Shown: positions 12,483-25,400, counted from the first letter of the stretch. The stretch is 64,000 nt of DNA from Tubulanus polymorphus (GCF_964204645.1 NC_134032.1:6133175-6197174); one strand, 5' to 3'. The notes: generated by a model not told the origin, from the letters alone. Program-made: numbers and translations.

Positions 12483-13672
12483 AAATCCTTCTTGTTTGGA
12501 GTATAATTTGAAGGTCTATAATTAGGATATGGTTGAAATCTGCCATACCGAGCACGACCACGACCTTTCAAAGCGCTAGAGCGACCACGACCACGAAAAT
12601 TAGTAGGAAGAAGTTTCCCAACCATTCTAGTTGTCCTATCGTTTTCTTTTAATTTTTCGTCAAGGTTATCCCCAAATGATTGATCCCCAATGGGATTCGA
12701 GGGTAGCCAAAGCGGCTTGAAAGAATCTTTAAAATCTGTCTTAAGAAGCTCTCTCCTTCTCAAATTCAACTCAAAGTTTCCTTGAGCGAAAAACGAAAGC
12801 GCATCATACAAAATGGCCCCTAACGATTTCCTATCTAAATGTTTAGAGGAATCAGTTAAACTTTCAACAACACGGGAGATAGCTGTAACACCCCGAAGAT
12901 TCCAATTTTGGATTTTCTGCAGTTTTACATCAAAAGCTGCAGATTCTTTAGGAAGTTTCATCCATATAGGCTGATTAACTTTCGTAACAGCCAACTTTGA
13001 TGTATTATCAGGACAAGCATAGTCCTTAGCCTTACGTTCTAGCTTGTCTAGAAACTCTTTCTTTTCTGGATCGTCAGTTCCGAAACCGGATAAAAGTTGA
13101 GTCAATAAAGACGAAATATCTTCATTTAACGGAGGTCCAGTCACTTTAAAAGACTGAACCTCAGATCTCAAAAAGTCTAATAAATCATTCGAATCCTTGT
13201 TAACAGGAAGATTATTGTTGTCATCTGATTTATTAAAGAGACTTAAAAATCTCTGACCGATCGAATCAGAATTAGAAATATCAGCAACATTATGATCATC
13301 GTTATGACAGGCGATATCCGGAGGATATTCGGCAAAATCTGAAGACATCTGATTTTCAAGGTCTTCTAGTCTCTTTTTCATTAGTAGAAATTCAGACATA
13401 ACCGGATTAGTGGAAACACTATCCGCAAACTGTTGGGTTTCAACAGGACTAGACGATGATTTAGAAACCGTAGACGGTTTACTCGTTTTGACAATTCTCT
13501 GAGGAATTAAGTTTTTATCAGAGGACGCAGTATGCGTCAAAAGTTTATAAGAAAGGCTCTGACGACCTTCATTGATGGCCGAAGCCATGTAATCCTCATC
13601 GTCAACGACGTGGGAATCAATTTCAACTTCTTGACCGATGTCAAGAGGAACATAATCTAGATTAGACTGCAT
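12443..13672 (-). CDS. DIRS gag-like protein (409 aa)
   Basis: This is the first and longest open frame of the DIRS element, uninterrupted for 409 residues from ATG at 13672. The N-terminal half is acidic and serine-rich, and the middle is predicted helical (phrases such as FLDKLERKAKDYACPDN). The last about 60 residues are basic with RG/GR repeats (RGRGRSSALKGRGRARYGRF), a likely nucleic-acid-binding tail. There is no recognisable protease. Its position upstream of RT, overlapping the RT frame by about 40 nt (12482-12443), matches the gag ORF of DIRS elements, where RT is often reached by frameshift or re-initiation. The function is inferred from position and the basic tail. Confidence 0.78.
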   Translation of the reverse strand: MQSNLDYVPLDIGQEVEIDSHVVDDEDYMASAINEGRQSLSYKLLTHTASSDKNLIPQRIVKTSKPSTVSKSSSSPVETQQFADSVSTNPVMSEFLLMKKRLEDLENQMSSDFAEYPPDIACHNDDHNVADISNSDSIGQRFLSLFNKSDDNNNLPVNKDSNDLLDFLRSEVQSFKVTGPPLNEDISSLLTQLLSGFGTDDPEKKEFLDKLERKAKDYACPDNTSKLAVTKVNQPIWMKLPKESAAFDVKLQKIQNWNLRGVTAISRVVESLTDSSKHLDRKSLGAILYDALSFFAQGNFELNLRRRELLKTDFKDSFKPLWLPSNPIGDQSFGDNLDEKLKENDRTTRMVGKLLPTNFRGRGRSSALKGRGRARYGRFQPYPNYRPSNYTPNKKDFWRKGQFQDQKKW

Positions 13673-13948
13673 GATTGAAAACGATACCCAACGGGTCCGA
13701 AAGTCTAATCGAAAAATATATGAATAGCTAGGGCCTAGGCCTAAAAGGCACTAGCTAAATAAATGAGACCAAAACAAAAGTAAATTTAATAATTCACAAG
13801 AAAAAAGCTACGGATATTCAGCGAATTCCGAAGACTTACATTGAAAAAGTTATAAAAAAGGCCTAAATGAGATGTTGAACGATATTATTCAACAAAAATA
13901 ACGAGAACAAATTCTCGGACGTCTCGAAGTGACGGAAGTCAGCAACTC

Positions 13949-14015
13949 AGTGACGTAACGGAAGTAGCCTCAATCTCATGGAATTACGAGCATTCTGGTA
14001 TAATGGAGAAGAATT
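13949..14015. repeat. DIRS left inverted terminal repeat
   Basis: This is the 5' end of the minus-strand element. Positions 13972-14015 match the ICR (9511-9554) over 44 of 44 bases in inverse orientation, and 13949-13980 matches 9224-9255. The terminal AATT is at 14012-14015. Confidence 0.9.
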
Positions 14016-14090
14016 CGGTATTGCGTATTCAAAAATCAAGAAGTTCCTGCATTGGCCCTTCTGGTTTTGAGCTCGTTTTGGACATATAAC

Positions 14091-14232
14091 AAAATGCTAA
14101 TAAACGTAACTGCACATAAACGTAATGTTAGTTTATACCAAGCTGTGAATTACAATATCACGAAAATGCTAATAAACGTACGTAATGCGCTCATAAACGT
14201 ATAGAGATTACGTCATACCATGCTGTGACCTC
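14091..14232. repeat. 72-bp direct duplication
   Basis: Two adjacent copies begin with AAAATGCTAATAAACGTA, at 14091 and 14163, and both end near a phrase like CATACCATGCTGTGA / TATACCAAGCTGTGA. The phrase ATAAACGTA recurs twice within each copy. Origin unknown. Confidence 0.75.
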
Positions 14233-14235
14233 AGA

Positions 14236-14777
14236 GGGATAATTATCATGGTTCGTACGTTTCATTTGTATTGAGTCCGTATAAAAGTTGTGAAATAGCT
14301 CAATACCGTACTGAAATAAACTGCCCAAACTTCACACGTCGATGTCCTAGCGTTGATAACTGGTTTCTCTGTCCGTGTCCCGACATATCCTTAGAACGTA
14401 TGTGGCTTTAGACTAGCCTCTAAAGCCGTACCGTACTGTACTGATAAATTATCCCCGAGGTAGTAAGCGAATTCCATGGCAGTCTGAACAAGAGATATCA
14501 TCACAATGAATCGGATTAAGAAAATTTGCCATACAATGCCAGGAGAGGCACATGATAATCCAATGCAATCGACTCCCAGGTAAATGGAAGTCGACCGTTA
14601 CTAAAACCAGAATGCATGGTTCGAGCGAAAATCAAATAGCCTATTGATTATAGGTTTGGGGAATTTCGTTGTAAAATGCTCCCAGAATCGGGCGATACCG
14701 AAGCCTGCGAGGTATTTATTTCTCTTTCAATTGCATAAATTCGCATAAAACTCAAAGAGATACATACGGGTTGAACT
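14236..14777. other. No recognisable gene
   Basis: Nothing I can identify lies between the 72-bp duplication and the inverted-repeat element downstream of the CARNS1-like gene. No ORF of note. Confidence 0.4.
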
Positions 14778-15179
14778 CACCAGATGGCGCAACACTACAC
14801 TCGGTCATTTCAAAGGATGAATAAAGTTATTTTATGATGTCGTAATGAAAATGATTCTATTTTCGACCGAATTTGGACTGGTTTTTGGGCTCCCGCATCC
14901 AAATAAGTCTCGAATAAACGATATTTTGGCTGCTGGGCACGGGGGTCAAGACCCCTCACCCCCCGCGATCTGCGCCGGTAGATAGATATCAACTTTCTAA
15001 CTCTGTGTTTGGTATATATTTTACCGAAAGTAGATTTATTTGTTGAAAGTATTGAATAAAATTAAAATGAATTCAATGTATATTTGGCGGATTCGGGACC
15101 CTATATATTCAGTTCAAAGTTCAACGTTTGTGGACTAATCAAGACAATATGACTGATTGCTGATAACGCCATCTGGTGG
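14778..15179. mobile_element. Possible MITE with 12-bp terminal inverted repeats
   Basis: CACCAGATGGCG at 14778-14789 and CGCCATCTGGTG at 15168-15179 are exact reverse complements 402 bp apart. The interior contains a C-rich block (about 14930-14980). No target-site duplication could be recognised, so a chance inverted repeat is not excluded. It lies just 3' of the CARNS1-like stop codon, probably inside the 3' UTR. A possible polyadenylation signal for the minus strand (TTTATT on plus) sits at 15035-15040. Confidence 0.4.
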
Positions 15180-15200
15180 GGTAGCTGATTTAATCAATAA

Positions 15201-16445
15201 TCAATAATCTAGATCTAAACAGTGTCCTTGCGAACGAAAATCGATGAACTTTTCCACTTCGTATTCGTCAGACGAGATTCTAAGACGTTCGCAAACGTCT
15301 ATCAGCTTCACTTTGGCTTCATCTAAATTATCAGCTTTCACGCCCACGTAGCAAATGTGTATTTCGGTATCAGCGTCGACGACTTCATCAGGCGCGTATG
15401 ATTGAATCGGCGTGAACAGAATCTCACCTGAACTCTGCAATTCGTTAATTTCGTCCATCATATTCCATAGATGGGCGTGAAGCGAATGTAAGCAAGTGAC
15501 GCCTAGTATGTAGACACGAGGTGTGTGTGTGTAGACGTGTGGGCGAACGCTGCACGCGCACATGTAGACGCATCTTATAAAGTCGATTCCGCTGCATTCT
15601 TTGATCCAGGTGACGCTGAAGCCTCCGATGCGGGCGTTGATTTCGATGAGTTTAGGACCTTTCGAAGTCGAGACCATCTCCACGTCGAATACCCCACTGA
15701 CAAGGCCTATAGCGCGGCAACATTGGTAAGCAGCCGTAGTCATCTGCTTGACCTGCTCGGCGGACAAGCACGACGGCATGCAGAGGGAAGTCTCGAAATA
15801 AGACGGTTTCCTCGTCGGACCATTATCCCAGACAAAAGCCGTAATCAACTGTCCTTTGTACATGACAAGTTGAATGTCGTGCTCGACTCCTTCGAGAAAG
15901 TTCATCATCATCATGCTAGTTCCGAAACTTTTCCCGGTTATAGGTGTCACCTCTTCCGTTTCGACCTTACTTCGCACGACGTTGAAGTAACCCTTGGCTT
16001 CGTTGATATCTTGGACAAGTTTCACGCCCACTGAACCGCCTCCATATTCTCGTTTGATAATGCACGGAAACTGTACCGGCGATGCGTCTATGTCCGCTTC
16101 CGTTTCCACGTGTACGGACTTGTCAGCGTAATTTCGCGTCTGAGGAAAGTGCTTATATTCGCTGCGGCTTTCGTGGATGGCTTTCAGTGTCGACGATTTC
16201 TGCTTCGCGATTTTAGCCCCGTTGATACCGGACCCGTTCAGCGACAATAACTCACATATTTCAGCGCACAGCACGATGCAATCTTCCGATACCGTGCAAC
16301 AACCGTCGATTTTCAAACCACTGCTTTTGAGAAGGTGTATAATATTCGCGACGTGCTCGTCGTCTCGGGTGTGGTCGGATAGATCATAGTCGATGAAATA
16401 TGCTACGTCTGGGATGTAACCAGTCTTGCAGTCGACTACTATCAT
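15201..16445 (-). CDS. CARNS1: CARNS1-like exon 5 (ATP-grasp domain and stop)
   Basis: The acceptor TTTCAG is at 16447-16446. The exon holds 414 codons plus TGA at 15203-15201. It carries the whole ATP-grasp fold: FIDYDLSDHTRDDEHV, AKQKSST, CIIKREYGGGSVGVKLV, MNFLEGVEHDIQLV, DNGPTRKP, VFDVEM and PKLIEINARIGG. It is GC-richer than the surrounding intron. The opposite-strand ORF at 15525-16034 is a shadow. Confidence 0.92.
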   Translation of the reverse strand: MIVVDCKTGYIPDVAYFIDYDLSDHTRDDEHVANIIHLLKSSGLKIDGCCTVSEDCIVLCAEICELLSLNGSGINGAKIAKQKSSTLKAIHESRSEYKHFPQTRNYADKSVHVETEADIDASPVQFPCIIKREYGGGSVGVKLVQDINEAKGYFNVVRSKVETEEVTPITGKSFGTSMMMMNFLEGVEHDIQLVMYKGQLITAFVWDNGPTRKPSYFETSLCMPSCLSAEQVKQMTTAAYQCCRAIGLVSGVFDVEMVSTSKGPKLIEINARIGGFSVTWIKECSGIDFIRCVYMCACSVRPHVYTHTPRVYILGVTCLHSLHAHLWNMMDEINELQSSGEILFTPIQSYAPDEVVDADTEIHICYVGVKADNLDEAKVKLIDVCERLRISSDEYEVEKFIDFRSQGHCLDLDY

Positions 16446-19400
16446 CTGAAAGCATAGAATATTAAGAGAGATACAGGACACGAATACGCTTGCTAAGATT
16501 GGGGATTAAAAAAACAAATCAGGGCCCAGTTGCTTAGTCACAGTTCTTTAGCCATCCATGGACGGCTGGTTTCAAAACATAAGGAAGGGAACCGCTGAGG
16601 TTACAACGGGGTTCGCCTCATTGGTAAATATATTTGTGGATGAACGAAATCCGAAAAGATTTAATTTCTGACAGGACGAGTGTAATTTGTAATTGCAATT
16701 AGCAATCTCAGTTCAAAGGCAGGGTCCCGACCCCAAAATGTTTTCCAAGTCCGCCCAGGGCCCAATTACACAGCTGTGACTTGAGTCAAAAAGCGGTCTC
16801 AAATCTTAAGACAAATCTAAAGTCCTTAGAAGTAAGATCAGCTATTAAACTTAGGTCTTAGACTAATCATGACTGTTTAAAGGCCCCTAGATAAAGACTT
16901 TAAGGCATTGAAAAATGAAACCGCGTTTGTTATCACCACCCGCCTCGGAAATCGGGTAGATATAAAATGAGTACTTCCGCGTCTACGATTATATTTTTTT
17001 TTTTTTATAAAGAATGAAATACTGCTGCCCACATCAGTTAATCTGTGATCGTATTGATATTTTTTTCTATTTTTTCGTACTTGGAAATGGAAGAAAATGC
17101 CGTGCTAACAAGATGCGTAGGGGCGGACCCCAGACCTAACCCTATGGCGAAAACCACTTCAATGCGTAGCTAAGTTCCATGAGCAGGAGATCCCCTGAAT
17201 TTACGCGCTTATGCATGAACAAAACTCTCGAATTTCTTGTTTTTACTATATGATATAGAAGATTTTGGAATAGGGGTCTGAGCTCTGACAGCCAACACTG
17301 TGCCAAAATAACGTTTAATAATGTTTAGGTTTTGATGAAATTTCACAAATTATTTTTTCTTTTACATCTTTTGCACATACAAGTCCTTTTGAAGCATTCA
17401 TTGAGACATAATTCGCTGATTCTAATCAGTTCATGGTAGGATTTAGTAATATTTTTGCTTGTAGAAGGCTAAAATCGCAGATTTCGTTTAAGATATTTTG
17501 AATCGTAAGATATTTTCTCGTAGGAGGCTCGGTCTAGGCTTACAAGTTTATTTCATAAAGGCCATCCTTGCCCATGTGGAATAACCACATTAATTCAGCT
17601 TTCTTTTATATAATAATCTAGTTTGACTGACTTTTTGTTTTGGTGCCAGATATTGTCAGGAATTTAAGGGGTAGGGGAAATGCATATTTTCGTTGAAACC
17701 ATGACAACCGAAAGGACGTTGTAGAAGGCTAGTTCTGATATTTTTCCTAATTAGTACTAGTGACAACTACGCTTGGTAGATAAAATTCAACCCAGTCGAA
17801 GGCCTGTGGACGCAGTAGGGTGCATTCGAATTTTTATCCATAGCCATATATCATGTCCATCGGTGAAAAACCTATCAACTCTTCAGAAAATGCTGTATAA
17901 TTGTTTAATTCATATTTTGGAAGTGTTTGTTTGACTTTGATGATATTGATAGAAAACTTGGATTTTGTCGCATACGCGTGATTTGTGCATATTTCCACGT
18001 GTAATTGGGCGAGAGCTATTATTTTCCATTGTATATCTTGGGTGTCCCCAGTCTTTCTAAAACTGTACAAAAATGAGAGTCCATGAACAAATGAATTATC
18101 AAATTCTTTTCCATCATAAAATTGTACCTGAAAGAAATTTTCTTAAAACTTTTGATGTTTGTACAGCATCTTTTCTAAATAGTGGGAAACTCCATACATA
18201 ACGACTAAAAATATCGATTATATTAAATATCCACCAATAATCATTATTACCTTTTTTAAGATTTTTCATATCAATCAAATCACCCTACCATTGTTGATCT
18301 ACATAACTTACCATAGTTTTACGAGTTTTATATTTTCATACAATTTTTTTATGTGTAGTATGTTGGTTGTTCTAATATAAATTCATATAAATATATATCT
18401 TTATATTTAACTAAGTTATGTGGAATTATCTTATTTAATTTATCTTATTTTACTTGCCGCCAAATATTCTTTACAGAAGGAAAGGCAACCGAACTCTTAG
18501 GATTATAACATAAATTTCTTAAATATCGTTCTTTAGGATTAGGAGATTTTTATCCCCCATTGATGTATCATTAATATTAACTATTTATATCTAATATTGA
18601 ATAATATGTAATTGTGGATTTGTTATAGATAATTGCGCATCAGCAATAATATAAATATTAATTTTATAATTGTCGATTCTTTTTTTTCATAAATAATTGT
18701 ATTCCATCTTTTGTATTTTCTAATTTTTTCCAGAACCATGTTATGAATTATCTTCAGTTTTTCTAAAATCTTACCATAATCAAATTTTTTACCAGTATAA
18801 TGATCAATTTGATTAATATCACAATTTTCGGATAATTCTATTTTTTCATTCATGAAAAGTTTTTTAATTTCTTCCCATTGATCTATCTATCATTCTCATT
18901 CTTTAACAATAAAATATTTTACTTGCAATACCTTCAATTGTTATTTCTACTTTCAATATTTCATGATTATAATAATTATCAACATCTATCGTACCATTAG
19001 CATATACTTTAGTAAAAAATATTAAAATACCTTTAATTGATCTTCTAAGCAAGTAAATATTTTCATTAATCATTTCATCACTTGCGTTAATAGTTACAGT
19101 TAAATTTATCAATATAATAATATATTAAGAAAATCCTTGATTATATCGAGTTCGAATTGTACCCGCAATATCTTCATTGGCTACTGTATCATATTCTAAA
19201 CATATATTTGATAATTTGTAGCCCATATCTTCAATTACACTAGCTATTTCTATTTCATTAAGGGGAGCAAATGTTTTTTCGAATATTAAATCTTCTTGAA
19301 TTGCATATTTATTTAAAGGTGCATTTATATTTATCATTTCAAAAATCTAATGGAATTTTATATTTACTATCATAGATCGTTTTAATTAATTAATTAAATT

Positions 19401-22400
19401 ATTCACGACATTAGTTACTAATGCATTATTAGCTTTTGATCTCAATTTATTTTGATTTTCTGTTTGAATCCCTTGAAATATAATATTTTTTCTATTCTCT
19501 TAACAAAAAATAAAATTAACAAAAAATCATTATAATGCGCAAATAAATTATAATAATCATCTAATGTAAAAACAGTTTCCGGTCCAATTTTCAGGGTTTT
19601 CTGTTTCTCCGTAGAAAACCCTATTGATATTCGCGTGATTTATTCTTTTTTTCCCCTTTTCAACACTATTTTCGTCGAAAGTACATAGGATTTTTTACCT
19701 AACCGGTGTTTCCGATACAATGCGTATAATATCCTTTAGCTCAATTCGATCTACAAATACTCCATCGTTAATTTGATGAATCGACGTTTTAAAAGCACAG
19801 TCGGCCCGTAAACATCGAAAATTGGGCCCCATTCAATGAGGTTTTCAATGAAGTTTTTTCTGAGTCGTCATCCCGAAATCCACCGTAGGCTGCTCGTCAC
19901 TTCGATTATCAATTCAAGTATAGATCAACAAATTTATTACCGCAAGACTTCATATTCAGCCGCGGTCTTCAAACAGTAATTTTAACAATTACCCATTTTC
20001 TTCTTCAGTACACTCTACCGATCCATAGGATATTCATCAACATCATCAGTTACATCAGCAAGCGCCGCTGCGCCAAGACGTTGTGTACTTTATTTCTCCA
20101 CTGCTCACGATCAGTAGTAATTTGTTTTAGGATTTCAATATCTTATGTTCTAGTTTATGTTCTTATGTTGAGGTTTATGCCAATCGTAGAAATATCTTGT
20201 TTAATGTTTGACAGCCAGGTTTTACGGGGTCGTCCTCCCGGACTTTCAGTTGGTCTCAATGACTCTGGTAGTTCTTTACGTACTGGTGTTTCGGATGGTA
20301 GGCGCATCCGATGTACAAGCCAAGTTAGCCGTCTTCTGGTTATGATTTCACTCCAGGGCACAGTATCTGTTCTTTTATTCATTGCTTTGTTGTTAATAAT
20401 TTTCGGCAACGTTAGTCCTAGTATTCTTCTTAGCAGATATCTCTGGAAAGAATCAATCTTGATTTCTAGAGTTACGGTAAGAGTCCATATTTCGCTGTTA
20501 TACAGAAATATACTACTGAGATAGGCATTAAAAGTTCGGATTTTCGTTTCGATGCTAACTGTTCTATATTTAAAAATATCTATTAGGGTGTTATACGCCT
20601 AGAAATGGTATGTTCATCCGTTTTCGTCTCGTTGGTTTCTATAGCTCTAAGTTTTGAAATTGAAGGTACAGTTTGTTTAACATTATCAATTCATCTGTGT
20701 TTAGCCGTAGTTGCCCAGTTAAATCATCCGCATATTTAGGCTCTATTCCAAAGAATTCTTCCTCTGATATAGTAATTATGATCTCGTAGCTCTTTTACGC
20801 AGGTGTCTGTTGGTTTCTTGCAGTAGCTATGATCAGTGTAATTGTCTTCAGGGTTGAGTGTAATTGCTAGGTAGAAAATGAAGAGCACAGCGCTGAGGCA
20901 GTCACCTAGTGGGATACTTTTCTTGGTGATGAAACTTTGCCCTGTTGTATTTCCGATTCGTATTTGTAGGCTGACGTCTGTAATCAGGATGTGAAACTCG
21001 TCTGGATTTGGTATTTGGTAGAGATCTTCTAGAAGTTTGTTTCTGTCGTTAATTCCGTCTACTGTGTCAAACGCTTTGCTCATATCAAGCATAAGAAGAT
21101 AGACATTGTATCCTTCTGATGCAATCGCTTTCTCGAAAGTAGTTTTAGTGCAGCTACTTGCTCTGTGGTGCTTCTTCCTGGTTGATAGGCACTCTGATCG
21201 GTAGGTATTCTTGAGAGCTGTCATTCCCAGTATCTATTTATCCTGCATATTGCAAGTATCTTGCGAAGTATGGACAACAATATTATGGGTCTGAGGTTTG
21301 TTGCTGGACCTTACTTTTTTCCAGGTTTTTGAAGTGGTGTTAGGATACCTTGTTTGATCTGTTCTGGGTATGATCCTGTGTCTGCAATGATGTTCAATAT
21401 AGTTGCGAAATCTTCGTGTATCTTCGAGTGGGCGAATTTCAGATATTTTGCTTTCAATTAATCTGTACCAGCACTTTTGTTGTTTTTTAAGGATTTTATG
21501 GCTTTTTGTATATCTTCTTTGGTGAAAGGTGTAGTTAGTCTAGTTGGATTTGTAGATATTTCAGTTCGTCCTATCAAAGATTGATTGAATGTGTTTTGTT
21601 GTTATTCTTATCTTTTCTTCTTCGCTTCCCAGATATTCATTGTTTTAATTCAATACGAGTAGTTGTACGTTTGGTTTTTTTTCCTGTTAATTAGACGGAC
21701 AGCTCGGTGGTATCTGGTGGAGTCAGCTTTTTCGGTCTCAATTTCCTTCAATTCTTGTTCTATATTTTCTATATTTTAACTTTAGTAATTTCAGTTCTGA
21801 TTTCTTTTTTGAGTATATTACTTTGTTGATTTAGTTCTCGCCTTCGTTCTTTGTTTTTTTTGTTGATTCGATTGTCTTCCTTTAATCATGCCTTTGTCCT
21901 CAGCGACGTCATTTTTGACTGTTTTGGATTTTGCCTTTTTCAATGGCGTTTTTCTCTCCAGCAAGATGATTCGATGTTATCGCAGATGTTTTGGGGTGAT
22001 GAGTCCATATTTCTCCAGCGTTTTTCAGTTTTGTTTGATGAAGCAACGTGTTTGATGAAGCATCGTCGTTCCGCGGATCCACTGCGAGTTTCTCCTCACC
22101 ACGAGAATCAAATCAAGTACAAATAAATTTATTACTCTCAGCAATTTTGCCGTGGGCTTCAAACGGTTAGTTTAACAATATTCTAATTTCTTTTACCATA
22201 TGTCCCGGATATTTACTGCGAAAAATCATTAAAGTACCGGCGAGTCGTAGGTCTAAACTTAACACGCCGAACTGATGCAGTGGAGAAAAGCTGTTGTGTT
22301 GACGAGGTATAGAATCTGGGCGGAGAAATGCTGTTGCGGTGACAAGGTATCAAAATAAATGAATTCATTATTACCAGTGATTCGGCTGTGGGCTTCAACC

Positions 22401-25400
22401 ATTTGTCAATATTCTATTTTTCTACAGTGCATACCGGTCCTTACTAAATCCACAGGATATTGATAAATACCTGTATATAACACATTCTCATCCGTAAGCT
22501 GGACTCACGCTTGATATTCAGAGTAAGGGAGCATCTCAAAAATTTCTATAACAAAGTTCCGTCAATTTGAAGAACTGTCTGATTGGTTTTAACTGGAACT
22601 ATTGATTTTCTAATGGGAAACCACAGACAAATATAAGACATCTCTGTTAATAGTGGGATTTTATCTTATTATCTCAGGAGTGTATTTTGATCACAACTTT
22701 TAATTGAAACTCTAATAGACTTTATAAACAAAGTAAAATACATCTAAAATTCCAACAGCATCTAAAAGAGACACGGTAAAATCAACTGCGTGTAACATAT
22801 TTGAAACTGCAATTCAATTCAAAGTTATTCTTGCACCGCAATAAATCAATAGTTCGGCAGTCATGATTTATTCGCAGGAGGCCTTAACCCCACCACACCC
22901 CCACCCCCTCCCGCGAGTTATTCTATTTGAAGTAACAATCGAAATTTTGAGATGCTCCCTAAGTGTTTTCGATGCCGCGGGTGATGATATGACGTCGTTT
23001 CTAGGCCGCTTTAAGTGTTTATTGAGTTGTACGCGACCTTTAGGCATACTGTGCTCTTCAAACAAACGCAAAATAATTGCTGTGATTATTTGGACGCATT
23101 GATTTAACTTCAAACAAAATTTGTGGTAAAAAATCCGGCTACAAAAGATTTAGGGATTATGAAGAAACAATCGTTTCTTAATAATCTGAAAAATAAAATT
23201 GATTTTACGAATCGAATACCAGAGCTACCCTTGTTAAATAAGGTGTAGGAATACGATGTTTAGGAGGGTTGAATAGCAATAGGCCTAAGCGCCTTCTGTC
23301 AGGCCTACGCGCACACGTAGGCCTACATATGAAGATTTTTTTAAAGCTGTTATAGCATCGTCTGAGCTGTGTTTCGTTCGAACCAAAAATATTTTGTTCG
23401 ATCAAACAAAACATTTTATCTTATTTCCAAGATAAAACAGTTCCGTCGATTTCGGTCACCTTTTTTGTTCGTCGAAAAATGCTGAGCCATTTAAGCGACC
23501 CCTGATCATTGATGCCATTTCCTAACAGCTTGTTTAGTAATCGCTAATGTAGTACCTTATCAAATGCTTTTTTTGAAATCTATAAAGACTGATTAAGACC
23601 TAACAATCGATTTTCAAAAGTCAAAAAACAATCTGGTCCAATCATCCATGGTTTCAATTAAGCCTGATTGACTGTATGTATCCCTTCCTTTTATAAAACG
23701 GTGTTGACTGTTGAACAGGATTCTGAATTCCCTTCAATTTCATATATAGTAGCGCTGCGGCAGCATACACGCATTCGTTGGTCGGCACATTATCCAGACA
23801 AGATCAAGAATACGAACAAGGCTGTGCAGAAACCCCGTAATCGCTGCTTTGCTGCTATATTTATAGTTATTTTTGTATCAAATATCTACCAACGTTATTA
23901 TTACGAACGCAACATTATTATTATTATTTCCAGTTAATTCTATATCATCGGATGAATACATACTATTTGGAACATAAAATGATTTTGATTTAATCGAGGA
24001 ATTCTAACATCAAAAGTTTCAGATTAGCATTACTAGGATTATGAGTAATTATATGATGACAATGTTCTGCTTTAATTGCGTTAGATATTCTAGATTTATT
24101 TGAAGGTCTATATATTTCCCATACACCAATTATTAAGAAAAAAATTATTTTCTTATTTTGATCATATTTACTAATCCAAAAATAATAGCACTTACAACTG
24201 TAATAAAGAATAATATCATATATGCTGCAACAAAACTAATAATATATACAGCAGATTTCAATATAAAACTTACAATTGACGCTATAAATCCAGGTAAAGC
24301 TGCAGCAGATTTTTTAGATAGTTCCAATAAATATTTTGATAATTTTTTGTATATTAGGTTTTTTGAGGGTTATGTGTAGATTTTAATGGATTTGATATAC
24401 TCAATCATATTGTTGTAAAAATAATTGTTAAAGCTGTTAAAACTGAAAGATATAGTAAAACCTTCTGATTGAAATAATGATTTTATTCTATCTTACAATG
24501 ATATTTCAGAATTTGGTTTCATTAACAAATCGTTAATTATAACTTTTAATCTATTGACACAATAATCATATGATTTTAATAAAAATTTGTTATCACCTTT
24601 CTGTAATTCTAAATTATATTTTAAATCATTAATTTCTTTTTCCAAAAGTATTTCTTTTCGTTAATATTCCATTTCATCATTTACTTGATGATCTAAATCA
24701 GATTAATTGTTTTAATTCTTTATTTGATTTAACTAATTCATCTTGTGAAGTCATAATTCTTTTATCTCTTTTCCTTTTATTTTGTGCAATATTATTAACT
24801 TCATTTCTAATACTATTAATTTCTCTAATTGCTTCACCAGAAAGAATATTAAAATCTTCTAATTCTTTATCTGTTACATCAAGTGATCAGTTTGAACCAT
24901 CTCTGATTTAAGTTTACTGGTTTTCGAATTAATAACTTCTTCAGGAATTGTTTCTGATTCTAAATTTCCATCAATTATATTCAAAAATCATCACTTCTTC
25001 GATTTAATATTCTTTTATTTTGATTTACTTCTTGTTCCGTAACATCAGTTTTATCATCATTATTATTTATCTTTTTAATTCTAGGTTGTTCTAATTTAGC
25101 CAAAGTTGATTTTTTTACTATTTTATCAAGACTTTTATTAGAAGATATCTTGGAATAATAGTCATCTATCAAATGCCAATAATAATTACCATTTAAATAT
25201 TTCAAATTTGGGGCTAAATATTCTTGTATGTTCTTTATAAACAAATCCAACAGAATCAGGTATTGGTAAATTAGTATCAGCATCATTAAAACTTGTGTCA
25301 TTTGAATAACTTTTAACACCGGGTTGTTATTCATCAGGTGTCTTAGATTCATCGAAAGTATCCATTTCAATATTTTATTTACCTGTCATTTATATGATGA

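Larger units (their letters stand above)
9143..14015 (-). mobile_element. DIRS-like tyrosine-recombinase retrotransposon
   Basis: The element is about 4.87 kb on the minus strand, in the order gag-like ORF (13672-12443), reverse transcriptase and RNase H (12482-10575), tyrosine recombinase (about 10560-9617). Its ends are inverted repeats: 13949-13980 and 9224-9255 are a 32-bp exact inverted match. Next to the right-hand ITR lies an internal complementary region (about 9429-9554). Its first part is the complement of the 9143 end and its second part an exact 44-bp complement of the 14015 end. The tetranucleotide AATT is present at both termini and at the junction inside the complementary region. 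That is what is expected for DIRS integration by site-specific recombination without target duplication. The ORFs carry a few stops and frameshifts, so this copy is inactive but fairly young. Confidence 0.93.

Noticed and set aside
15525-16034. 169-codon plus-strand ORF
   Set aside because: It is antisense to the conserved ATP-grasp exon and shows no family resemblance.
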